A stretch of 44,805 nucleotides of DNA from Oscillibacter sp. (lineage in GTDB: Bacteria > Bacillota > Clostridia > Oscillospirales > Oscillospiraceae): assembly GCA_017446225.1 (NCBI GenBank), contig JAFSRH010000001.1, positions 1 through 44,805 on the forward strand, read 5' to 3'. Shown here one piece after another: positions 8,292 to 15,742 of this stretch. The notes beneath the pieces were generated by a model. It had not been told where the DNA came from. It saw only the letters and a program-made list of their open reading frames with translations, and searched no databases. A program made the translations under genes and the position numbers. Numbering within the stretch: position 1 is the first letter of the stretch; the number at the start of each line of letters is the position of its first letter.

Positions 8292-9188
8292 TCACGTAAA
8301 GAGCAGATGTTGCCCGTACTGGTTCATATACTGTTTCAGCCACGTCAGGGGGATGGTGAAAATCTGCTCTCCGGCGGCATAGGAGGCGATGTCGTAAGGA
8401 GAGAAGGAAACGGTCATATTGAACTCGTCAAAGGTGACCACGGCGGAACTTTCGCTCCACGCGTTGAGAATGTCCGTGTAGTCCTCCCAGAAGAATTCCT
8501 CCGGGGTCATGTTCCATTCCGCCGCGCGTTCTTGGGCCATATGGAACAACTCTTCTGTCACCGCTTCCGTATCCTGAAAGAGCTGTCCGGCGTAGAAGAA
8601 GGCGGCCTTCTCCATATCGTAATTCCAGCCCAGCAGGACGGTATTCGGATGTGCCCCGCCGGCGTAATAGTAGAAACGCCCGGAGACGCTGACAAAGCGG
8701 TTGGTCTGGTAGACACTGCTTTCCAAGCCCTGTTCGTAATGGTAATCCCACTTGACATTGTCCGACTGTTTCTGTGCGTAATCATTGCGGGCGAGTTCTT
8801 CGAGCGCGGGGAAGTCGGCCTCCGATTTCCACTGCCGGAAGGCCTGATTAAAGGTCCGGGCCATTTCCACGGCGTCCATTTCCCGTCCGGAAGCGGCGGT
8901 TTCTTCGGTGACGGGCGCGCCGTTTTTGCGGTAAATGCGCATAACCGGCAACTGATAGCTGTAGGCGGCGATGATGGACCCGTCCTCCGCGCGGGAGATG
9001 TCGCTGTCCGGCTCCGTCTCGATTTCAAAGGTCAGGTTTTCGGGGAGTCCGGGCGCGGGTTCGGACGGCGCGGAGGGCTGGACGGGGCGCAGGGCGCAGG
9101 CCGTCAGGAACAGCAGGACCAGCGCAAGCGGAAGAAGCCCATACAAAGCCCGTAAGTATGGGGAAGTCTGATGGTTTTCCGATTTCAT
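8292..9188 (-). CDS. RsiV-like lipoprotein (DUF4163 + DUF3298)
   Basis: Predicted membrane-anchored lipoprotein, 298 aa. Residues 12-30 form a signal peptide ending in a lipobox with Cys31 (FLTAC). The rest matches the DUF4163-DUF3298 pair of the RsiV/PdaC type: TAISYQLPVMRIY-like strands, then YYAGGAHPNT near 190 and a C-terminal MTVSFSPYDIASYAAGEQ motif. In Bacillus RsiV this module is the extracytoplasmic sensor of an anti-sigma factor, but here there is no cytoplasmic anti-sigma part and no sigma gene beside it. The ATG at 9188 overlaps the tmcAL stop (ATGA), so translation is probably coupled. Confidence 0.85.
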   Translation of the reverse strand: MKSENHQTSPYLRALYGLLPLALVLLFLTACALRPVQPSAPSEPAPGLPENLTFEIETEPDSDISRAEDGSIIAAYSYQLPVMRIYRKNGAPVTEETAASGREMDAVEMARTFNQAFRQWKSEADFPALEELARNDYAQKQSDNVKWDYHYEQGLESSVYQTNRFVSVSGRFYYYAGGAHPNTVLLGWNYDMEKAAFFYAGQLFQDTEAVTEELFHMAQERAAEWNMTPEEFFWEDYTDILNAWSESSAVVTFDEFNMTVSFSPYDIASYAAGEQIFTIPLTWLKQYMNQYGQHLLFT

Positions 9189-10426
9189 GGAACATCCTTT
9201 CCGAAAGAGGCGGCGTCCGCAATCCATGGCGGCTCTTTCCAGACGGCGCCGCCCAACGCGGCGGCGGTGACGGGGCAGGCCAGCGCGTACAGGTCGGCGG
9301 CACGCGCTTCAAGTTGCAGGAGCGCTTCGGCCTCGGGACCCAGCGCCGCCACGTCTCCGGCCTTGGTCAGCACGGGAAGGGCGGCGGCGGTACGCATGCG
9401 CGCCAGCAGTTTCCGGCCTGTGGCGTTCATTGCCAGCGGGCGCAGGTAGGCCGGGGGGAACGCGCGTTCCCGTCCCGTCAGGCCCAGCACGGCCCAAAGG
9501 ACCATGCGCCGCAGGCGGGCCATAGGATACCGTTTTGTTTTCGCGCGCTCCAGCGTCTGGCGTACGGAGACCGAGTCCCGGCTTGCCGCGTAAAGGCGGT
9601 TGGAGAGTCCTTCGTGTCCGTCGTCCAGCGCGGCGAACTCTTCCCGGGTCATGGACCGCAGACGGTAGAGAATGGCCCGTTCGACCGTCTCGTAGAACAC
9701 CGGCGCGCGTCCGGCGGCCTCCTCTTCCAGATAACAGGCCCGCATGGCCGGAGCCATACGCGACAGTGCCGCCGCCCGTTCCCCCCGGCGCAGGAGGGCG
9801 CGGATGGCGGTAGAGGACGGGAACGCGGCGTTCCGGAGGCGGTCCTGTCCGTGAGGCGTACCATCGCGCGGGACGGCCAGAGGACGCACGGCGGAGGCGC
9901 GGCGCAGAAGGCTTTTACAGTATTCCACGCCCAGAAGGTCATTGGGCCGGGAGAGAACGTCCGCAAGGTCGGACCCGGCCAGACCGAGAACCGCCTTCTG
10001 CCGTGCGGCGGGATAAGAGATACCGGCGGCCAGCTCTCTGCGGAGGGCGGCGGGAAAAGTCTCACGCAGCAAGACCGCGGCCGTCTGTTGGAGCGCGGCG
10101 GCGTCTCCGCGCTCGCTTCCAAACACAAGGGTATCCAGCAATCCCGTCGCCAGCAGGAGGCCCACGCCGCCTTCGGCGAATCCCTCGGCGGAGGACACGG
10201 CCCGGGGCAGGGGCAACTCCAAGACCAAGTCAACGCCGCTCATCACGGCCGCTTTCGCGCGCGCCTGCCGCCGCACAACGGCAAGGTCGCCCCGCTGGAC
10301 AAAGTCGCCGCTCATACAGCAAATGATGGCGGTATCTTGGCCCAGCTTCCGCCGGATGGTCTCCACCAGACGGAGATGTCCCGGGTGGAGCGGATTGTAC
10401 TCCGTAATCATACCCGCCACGCGCAC
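9185..10426 (-). CDS. tmcAL: tRNA(Met) cytidine acetate ligase (TmcAL, YlbM family)
   Basis: Nucleotidyltransferase-fold enzyme that uses acetate and ATP to acetylate the wobble cytidine of elongator tRNA-Met. The 413-residue product opens VRVAGMITEYNPLHPGH, giving the HxGH nucleotide-binding motif at residues 14-17, and continues with CMSGDFVQRGDLAVV and GVDLVLELPLP, both characteristic. A GTG at 10426 is chosen because AGAGG sits 8 nt upstream and because family members start at this point; a GTG 9 nt earlier falls on the ribosome site. It is followed by the lipoprotein with a 4-bp overlap and preceded by the nagZ-like gene. Confidence 0.92.
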   Translation of the reverse strand: MRVAGMITEYNPLHPGHLRLVETIRRKLGQDTAIICCMSGDFVQRGDLAVVRRQARAKAAVMSGVDLVLELPLPRAVSSAEGFAEGGVGLLLATGLLDTLVFGSERGDAAALQQTAAVLLRETFPAALRRELAAGISYPAARQKAVLGLAGSDLADVLSRPNDLLGVEYCKSLLRRASAVRPLAVPRDGTPHGQDRLRNAAFPSSTAIRALLRRGERAAALSRMAPAMRACYLEEEAAGRAPVFYETVERAILYRLRSMTREEFAALDDGHEGLSNRLYAASRDSVSVRQTLERAKTKRYPMARLRRMVLWAVLGLTGRERAFPPAYLRPLAMNATGRKLLARMRTAAALPVLTKAGDVAALGPEAEALLQLEARAADLYALACPVTAAALGGAVWKEPPWIADAASFGKDVP

Positions 10427-10477
10427 GGAATTCACCTCTTTTCGGTTACGAAAAAATGACAGTTTGGTAAAAAAACG

Positions 10478-11791
10478 TCAGCCCAGAATGCCGTAGGCTT
10501 CCTTTAACCGTAAAATTCGCTCCACGCTCCGGTCAATCCGGCTTTCGGACAGGCGTCCGTCCTCCACGGCGGAGAGCAGAGCGTCCGCGGCCGCGCTGAG
10601 GTCCTCCGGGCACAGCAACAGGTCAACGCCCGCCTCTATGGCCCGCAACGCCACTTCTCCCGGCTCGTAATGCTCCGTGACGGCCTCCATTTGCAGGCTG
10701 TCGGTGACAATCACACCCTGAAAGCCGAGTTCCTCCCGGAGCATATCCGTGACAATGACGCGGGAAATCGTGGCCGGTTCGCCGTCGATTTCCCCCGCGG
10801 TGAGGTGCCCGACCATGACGGCGTCCGCCCCTGCGGCGATTCCGGCTCGAAAAGGCTTCAGTTCCGCCTCTTCGAGCTGCTGCCATGTGCGGTAAACTTT
10901 CGCGGAGCCGTTGTGGCTGTCCTCGTAAGTATCGCCGTGTCCGGGGAAGTGCTTGAGCGTACAGGCGACTTTGCCCTCATGAAACCCTTCCACGGCCGCC
11001 CGGACGAGTTCCGCCGCCTCATCAAAATCCGTACTGTAGGCGCGGTTCCCGATAACCGAGTTCTCAGGATTGGACCACACATCCGCCACGGGCGCGAGGT
11101 CCATGTTGAACCCGCAGGAAGTCAGGCCGGCGGCGATGGTCACGGCGTTGGCCTTCGCGGTTTCCGGACCCTTGTCGTGGTAGGACAGCATGGGTCCCAC
11201 GTACGGCGTACCGATCGTTTTCATCAGGCGGTTGACGCGTCCGCCCTCTTCGTCGCAGGTCATCAGAAGCGGAATCCGGCTGAACGACTGCATATCCGCG
11301 AGCAGCGCGCAAAGCTGTTCACGGTTCTGGATGTTGTCGCGGTCGAAAAGAATCCCGGCCACCGGGTAACGGTCCAACCCGTCCCGCATGGCCTCCCCGG
11401 CCTCCGTGACCGGCGCTTTCCCGGTCAACTGGTCCGGAAAGACCATGAAAAGCTGATACGCCTTCTCCCGGACGCTCATTTCCGAGAGCAGTTTTTCCGC
11501 TTTGGTACGCGGGTTCACCAACTGCGACAACCACGACTGTTTCTCCGGTTCTTCCGGTTGCTCTTCCGGTTCCTCCGCGGGAAGGACCTCTTCCGCGTCC
11601 GGGAGTTCCTCCGGCACGTCCGGCGCGGATAACGCCTCCGACACGTTTTCAGGTTCTTGTTCCCTCAGATGGGACAGTCCCAATCCCGTCAACGCCACGA
11701 CAAACGCCGCGATTCCTATTAATGCCACAATCCGGAGCGGATTCCGTTTCCGGTGTCCCGTATAAGGTTCTCTGTCCGTCTGATATGCCAT
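10478..11791 (-). CDS. Membrane-anchored beta-N-acetylhexosaminidase (GH3, NagZ-like)
   Basis: Glycoside hydrolase family 3 enzyme expected to release N-acetylglucosamine from peptidoglycan fragments outside the cell. The 437-residue product has a basic N-terminus, a signal anchor at about 19-41, a Glu/Pro-rich spacer (about 50-90) and a full GH3 barrel. The general acid/base loop KHFPGHGDT lies near residue 280 and the nucleophile segment VIVTDSLQMEAV near 362. ATG at 11791 is preceded by AGGAGG 9 nt upstream. First gene of the three-gene minus operon ending at 8.29 kb. No separate GH3 C-terminal domain is present, as in Gram-negative NagZ. Confidence 0.92.
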   Translation of the reverse strand: MAYQTDREPYTGHRKRNPLRIVALIGIAAFVVALTGLGLSHLREQEPENVSEALSAPDVPEELPDAEEVLPAEEPEEQPEEPEKQSWLSQLVNPRTKAEKLLSEMSVREKAYQLFMVFPDQLTGKAPVTEAGEAMRDGLDRYPVAGILFDRDNIQNREQLCALLADMQSFSRIPLLMTCDEEGGRVNRLMKTIGTPYVGPMLSYHDKGPETAKANAVTIAAGLTSCGFNMDLAPVADVWSNPENSVIGNRAYSTDFDEAAELVRAAVEGFHEGKVACTLKHFPGHGDTYEDSHNGSAKVYRTWQQLEEAELKPFRAGIAAGADAVMVGHLTAGEIDGEPATISRVIVTDMLREELGFQGVIVTDSLQMEAVTEHYEPGEVALRAIEAGVDLLLCPEDLSAAADALLSAVEDGRLSESRIDRSVERILRLKEAYGILG

Positions 11792-11822
11792 AGGCGTACG
11801 CCTCCTTTTGCTTTTTCGCGCT

Positions 11823-11851
11823 ATTGTACCACAGAAACCGCGGTACGTCCA
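11823..11851 (-). promoter_or_regulatory. Promoter of the nagZ-like operon
   Basis: Minus strand TGGACG, 17-bp spacer, TACAAT, ending about 30 bp before the start codon. Confidence 0.65.
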
Positions 11852-11923
11852 GAGGCAAACGGCCCCGGAATTTTCAAAACCAATGCGCGGACGTTTCGGA
11901 CAACGTCAGCCTGACGTTTCCTC

Positions 11924-11952
11924 TTGCATTTCCGCGTCAAACCTGTTATTCT
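11924..11952 (+). promoter_or_regulatory. Promoter of the glycosyltransferase gene
   Basis: TTGCAT, 17-bp spacer, TATTCT, 48 bp before the ATG. It is divergent from the nagZ-like promoter. Confidence 0.65.
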
Positions 11953-12000
11953 TAGTCTGCCGCGCCGCGCGCGGCAACGAATACAGAGAGGTCGTGGAAT

Positions 12001-13017
12001 ATGAAATTATTAAGCGTGGCGGTGCCCTGTTACAACTCGCAGGACTACATGGAGCGCTGCATAGAAACTCTGCTTCCCGGCGGGGATGATGTCGAGATAT
12101 TGATTGTCAATGACGGCTCCTCGGACCGTACGGCGGAAATCGCCGACCGTCTGGCCGCGGAACATCCCGGTATTATCCGCGCCGTTCATCAGGCCAACGC
12201 CGGCCACGGCGGCGCCGTCTCCGCCGGACTGCGTGAGGCGTCCGGACTTTACTTCAAGGTCGTGGACAGCGATGACTGGGTAGACACGGACGCCTTGCGT
12301 ACCGTTCTGGACCGCCTCCGCGAGTTCGCCGCCATGGACCGCCCCGTGGATTTGGTCATCAGCAATTATATCTACGACAAAGTGCACGAAGGCCGTCAGC
12401 GCGTCATACGCTACACGACCGCCCTGCCCGCCGACCGCGTCCTGACTTGGAACGACATCGGCCACTTCCACAAGTGGGAAAACCTCCTCATGCACTCCAT
12501 GATTTACCGTACGGAAGTTTTGCGCCGCAGTTCCCTGCGTCTGCCCGAGCATACGTTTTATGTGGACAACCTGTACTGTTCCGTGCCTCTGGCGGTCGTC
12601 CGTACGCTCTACTATATCAACGTGGACCTGTACCATTACTACATCGGGCGGGAAGGGCAGTCCGTACAGGAACAGACCATGATCAAACGTATTGACCAGC
12701 AGATACTTGTAAACAAGCTCATGATGGAACAGGTGGACCTGCCCAACATCCGCAACCATAAGCAGAGGAAAACCATACTCAAGTACCACGACATGATTAC
12801 GGCCGTGACCACGGCGCTTCTGATTGTCGCCGGGACGCCGGAACACCTTGAGAAAAAACGCGCGCTTTGGGCGTACATCCGAAAGAATCACCCGTGGGAG
12901 TATCGCCGCTTGCGCTACGGAATATTCGGAATGTTCCTGAATCTGCCGGGACGCGCCGGACGGAAATTAGACGTCACGGCGTACCGTCTGGCGAACCGTA
13001 TCTTTCACTTTAACTGA
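12001..13017 (+). CDS. Glycosyltransferase family 2
   Basis: Inverting GT-A sugar transferase, cytosolic or membrane-associated, 338 aa. The N-terminal Rossmann-like half carries SVAVPCYNSQDY, IVNDGSSDRT and the metal-binding FKVVDSDDWVD near residue 90. The C-terminal half is helical and acceptor-specific. No membrane-spanning segment is evident. The ATG follows AGAGAGG by about 9 nt and has its own promoter. It is monocistronic, with no neighbouring polysaccharide genes, so the sugar and acceptor are unknown; this type is common in teichoic-acid-like or capsular decoration. Confidence 0.9.
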   Translation: MKLLSVAVPCYNSQDYMERCIETLLPGGDDVEILIVNDGSSDRTAEIADRLAAEHPGIIRAVHQANAGHGGAVSAGLREASGLYFKVVDSDDWVDTDALRTVLDRLREFAAMDRPVDLVISNYIYDKVHEGRQRVIRYTTALPADRVLTWNDIGHFHKWENLLMHSMIYRTEVLRRSSLRLPEHTFYVDNLYCSVPLAVVRTLYYINVDLYHYYIGREGQSVQEQTMIKRIDQQILVNKLMMEQVDLPNIRNHKQRKTILKYHDMITAVTTALLIVAGTPEHLEKKRALWAYIRKNHPWEYRRLRYGIFGMFLNLPGRAGRKLDVTAYRLANRIFHFN

Positions 13018-13151
13018 CCGTCCGGCCCTTCCCCGGTCCGCGCGCTTTTCCTTGGATTCTGTTTCTCGCGCTTTCCCGGCGTACAGGTATCACAGGCCGC
13101 CAACGTTGCTTTGGGCCGTCCCGGTACGCTCCAACGGCTGAGAAAATCCGG

Positions 13152-13179
13152 TTGACTTTCCCCGCCGGCAATCTATAAT
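13152..13179 (+). promoter_or_regulatory. Promoter of the MBL hydrolase gene
   Basis: TTGACT, 16-bp spacer, TATAAT, 30 bp before the start codon. The 130 bp between the glycosyltransferase stop and this promoter show nothing else. Confidence 0.75.
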
Positions 13180-13209
13180 AGAACCACAGACAGAAACGGA
13201 GGGGCGCGT

Positions 13210-14151
13210 ATGCTGATACTGGACTTTATCAACGTGGGCAACGGGGACTCGATCCTCGTCCGGGACACGGACGCCGATTTTGCCATGCTGGTCGACTGCG
13301 GACACGATGCCTTACAGCGTGACGACCACCCCGGCGAACTGGACCCGCGTTCGGCGCGTATCTTCGCCGGGGACTTTCTCCGGGAGGCGGGCGTGACGTA
13401 CCTTGACACGCTCCTGCTGACGCACTTCCACCGCGACCATGTCGGCGGCATGGGGCGCGTACTGGACGCCGTCCGCGTGGGACAGCTCGTGACCACCTAC
13501 GTCCCCCCGGACGGCTTCGGCGACTTACAGCCGGACGCCGACAACGGACTCAATTCCACGGCCCGGAACGTGCTCCGGTGCATGAACTTCTACGCCGGGG
13601 CCTTGCGCGCACATCCCGGGAGCATACGGGACGCGCTGGAACTCCCCGGGACGCGCTCGGAGTTTTTCCGGCTCACGGACGACCTCTCCATGGAAGTCTA
13701 CTGTTCGGAAGCGGGCCTCTACCGCGACCAGAAACAGATCTTTGACGCCGCTTTCCGGGGCGTCCGCGACCGTTATGCCCTCATGCGCTGGGGAAAGTTC
13801 ATGAACGCCAGCAGTCTGCGCCAGCGGCTGTACTACCACGGCAAACAAATCGTGCTCGGCGGCGATATGTACGGTATGCTCTGGGACCGCGACACGACCG
13901 CGCCCTGTGACATTCTCAAGGCGCCTCATCACGGCTCCCTGTCGTCCGTGAACCGAAAGTTCCTGTCACAGATTCGGCCGGAAACGGTGGTCGTCTCGGT
14001 GGCGGGGGGACGTCCGGACGAACGCCCACACCCGTACATTGTCTCGTTACTGCGGGAGTTCGCCGGACGCGTGCTCTTTACGGACGCCGTGCGCATCCCC
14101 GGACTGGTGGAACCTGTCTTTCACAAGTCCGTACATCTCGAAATCCCCTGA
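13210..14151 (+). CDS. Standalone ComEC/Rec2-type metallo-beta-lactamase-fold hydrolase
   Basis: A 313-residue MBL-fold metallo-hydrolase resembling the hydrolase domain of ComEC but without membrane segments. It opens LDFINVGNGDSILV, the typical variant of the QGDS start, then has the zinc motif LTHFHRDHVGG near residue 70, the DMYG aspartate strand near 217 and APHHGS at about 238-243. Related standalone proteins are often called competence-like hydrolases, with phosphodiesterase or nuclease activity likely but substrate unknown. The ATG follows GGAGGGG by 6 nt. There is no signal peptide, so a cytosolic location is expected. Confidence 0.88.
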   Translation: MLILDFINVGNGDSILVRDTDADFAMLVDCGHDALQRDDHPGELDPRSARIFAGDFLREAGVTYLDTLLLTHFHRDHVGGMGRVLDAVRVGQLVTTYVPPDGFGDLQPDADNGLNSTARNVLRCMNFYAGALRAHPGSIRDALELPGTRSEFFRLTDDLSMEVYCSEAGLYRDQKQIFDAAFRGVRDRYALMRWGKFMNASSLRQRLYYHGKQIVLGGDMYGMLWDRDTTAPCDILKAPHHGSLSSVNRKFLSQIRPETVVVSVAGGRPDERPHPYIVSLLREFAGRVLFTDAVRIPGLVEPVFHKSVHLEIP

Positions 14152-14160
14152 AAAAAACGC

Positions 14161-14189
14161 TTGCAATCGCGTCACGGATATGTTATCAT
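14161..14189 (+). promoter_or_regulatory. Promoter of leader A (LRR surface protein)
   Basis: TTGCAA, 17-bp spacer, TATCAT, starting 9 bp after the MBL gene stop. Predicted start of transcription is near 14196. The twin promoter upstream of the prepilin is TTGCAT-N17-TATAAT. Confidence 0.8.
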
Positions 14190-14195
14190 GTGGCA

Positions 14196-14519
14196 TGGAA
14201 ACATAATAAAGGCGGCGGACCGCCGGGTATCCTACCCCCCGGCGGTCTTGCATAGAGTGCCCAAACCACTCAACACAGCGAGTAAATCGCACCGTAGCCC
14301 TATTATATCCGCGCGTCCGATTTTTTATCAAGGACAGATTGCGGAGAAAACAGGGTCTATGTGGTATGCCTTGATAAAAAGGCGGCGTTGAGTATGGAAC
14401 TCAACGCCGTTATTGTGTTTCCGGCGGTCCGGGACGGGAGCGCGGCGGGAGCCGTTCCGCCGTTCTCCCGGGACCGGCTGTCGGACACCTTCCACTTTAT
14501 GACACAGAAAGGGGTTGCT
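14196..14519 (+). ncRNA. Leader A: candidate riboswitch/attenuator before the LRR surface protein
   Basis: A 324-nt non-coding leader homologous to leader B at 44210-44613. Outer helix 14203-14208 with 14301-14306 (AUAAUA/UAUUAU) and inner helix 14212-14215 with 14292-14295 (GCGG/CCGU) enclose three hairpins: P2 14218-14227/14238-14247, P3 GAGUG/CACUC at 14255-14259/14267-14271, and P4 14278-14281/14287-14290. The linker AACACA (14272-14277) is identical in both copies. A 12-bp helix 14322-14333/14369-14380 follows, then the terminator-like hairpin. No known riboswitch class was recognised; folds are by eye. Confidence 0.7.
14384..14408 (+). terminator. Terminator-like hairpin inside leader A
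   Basis: Ten-bp stem GGCGTTGAGT / ACTCAACGCC with a 5-nt loop, followed by a weak T-rich tail (GTTATTGTGTTT). The 5' arm can alternatively pair with ACTCAAC at 14268-14274 in the P3-linker strand, so it may be conditional. Confidence 0.6.
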
Positions 14520-15632
14520 ATGAAGAAAAGACTGTTCCCTATGGTTCTGGTGTGCTGTATGCTGGCGGCGTGGCTGGCGGTCGGCGCAATGGCGGCGGAC
14601 AATGACGTGATAGCCAAAGGCGATTGCGGCGTGAGCGGTAATAGCGTACAATGGACCTTGTACAGCGATGGAAATTTAGCCATAACTGGAAAAGGAGTCA
14701 TGAAGACTTATTCAGTCTCTCTTTACTCAGACGGAAGTATAGGCTACCAGAATTATCCATGGTACGTATACAGGACTATGATCACATCTTTGAGCGTCAG
14801 TAACGGAGTAACGGGTATCGGGTCATATGCTTTTTGTGGACTTGACAATCTGACGGAAGCTACGCTGCCGAGTAGTGTTTTGACTATTGAGGCTGGGGTG
14901 TTTCGGAATTGTTCCAATTTGCGTAGTTTTTCTATCCCTGACAGTATTACCAGTATTGGAGCAGGGGCTTTCCGTAACTGCGACCGCCTGACAAAAATGC
15001 TGATTCCCCGCAATGTGATCAATATCGGCGCGAACGCGTTCCGCGCTTCCGAGATGTTGCAGAGCGTGACAATTCTTTCGGATATTGTGGCTATCAATGA
15101 CTCAGCATTTGCATACTGTATCGCATTAAAAGAAATCACAATTCCCGACAGTGTAGTGATCATTAGGGCAAATGCCTTTTTAGAATGCGCCGCGCTGAAG
15201 AATGTGTATTTCACCGGTTCGGAAAGCCTGTGGAAAGATATCACGATAAACGATGGGAATCAGCCTCTTGAAAACGCCAAGATCAACTTTGACACGTCCG
15301 TTGAGGCCACGTACCGCATTAACGCCCTTTCCATATCCGATACGGACGGAAACCCGCTGACGGCGATTCCGGGCGGTTCTTTCCTTGTGACGCTCTCCGT
15401 CACAAACCGCGCTTCCGGCGCAACGCCTATTGTCTTTCTCGCTTCCTATGACGTCCAAGGACAGTATCAGGGGCTGATGTATGTCACGCTCCGGGAACCC
15501 GTGGGCGGGACCGTGGAAGTCACGCTCCCCGTGGACAACTCCGGCGGGAAAATTGCCCGCTTCAAGGCCTTCGCGGTCAAGTCCTTCGCCGGTATGGAAA
15601 TGGCCGGGGACCCGGTTTCGTTCCCCGCGTAA
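14520..15632 (+). CDS. Secreted BspA-type leucine-rich-repeat protein
   Basis: Exported surface protein, 370 aa, with a signal peptide (MKKRLFPMVLVCCMLAAWLAVGAMA) cleaved near residue 25. A short beta-rich domain is followed by LRR_5 repeats of about 23 residues at roughly 85-245 (for example TEATLPSSVLTIEAGVFRNCSNL, then similar units). The last 100 residues form a separate beta domain also seen at the ends of the exported proteins at 22.5 and 24.4 kb. Such proteins often mediate adhesion. ATG at 14520 follows AAAGGGG by 6 nt; an upstream in-frame extension would run through the structured leader. The gene is read from leader A and ends in a strong terminator. Confidence 0.88.
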   Translation: MKKRLFPMVLVCCMLAAWLAVGAMAADNDVIAKGDCGVSGNSVQWTLYSDGNLAITGKGVMKTYSVSLYSDGSIGYQNYPWYVYRTMITSLSVSNGVTGIGSYAFCGLDNLTEATLPSSVLTIEAGVFRNCSNLRSFSIPDSITSIGAGAFRNCDRLTKMLIPRNVINIGANAFRASEMLQSVTILSDIVAINDSAFAYCIALKEITIPDSVVIIRANAFLECAALKNVYFTGSESLWKDITINDGNQPLENAKINFDTSVEATYRINALSISDTDGNPLTAIPGGSFLVTLSVTNRASGATPIVFLASYDVQGQYQGLMYVTLREPVGGTVEVTLPVDNSGGKIARFKAFAVKSFAGMEMAGDPVSFPA

Positions 15633-15646
15633 TCGCATGGTTTCCC

Positions 15647-15669
15647 AAACCCGCCGCCAAGGCGGGTTT
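15647..15669 (+). terminator. Terminator of the LRR gene
   Basis: Nine-bp stem AAACCCGCC / GGCGGGTTT with a 5-nt loop and a continuous T-run on the plus strand. Confidence 0.9.
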
Positions 15670-15685
15670 TTTTCGCGTATTTTCC

Positions 15686-15714
15686 TTGACGCGGGGGAGA
15701 ATTGCGGCTACAAT
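15686..15714 (+). promoter_or_regulatory. Promoter of the obgE operon
   Basis: TTGACG, 17-bp spacer, TACAAT, 28 bp before the obgE start. Confidence 0.8.
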
Positions 15715-15742
15715 AGGACCAAACGCGTACAGGAGGGGCGGC

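Noticed and set aside
14196-14310. Match of leader A to the c-di-GMP-II riboswitch
   Set aside because: The opening GGAAACA and A/U-rich stretch look similar, but the rest of the class II core (the GGGCAC and GUGCAACCGACC strands and the pseudoknot) is absent, and copy B does not share the resemblance.
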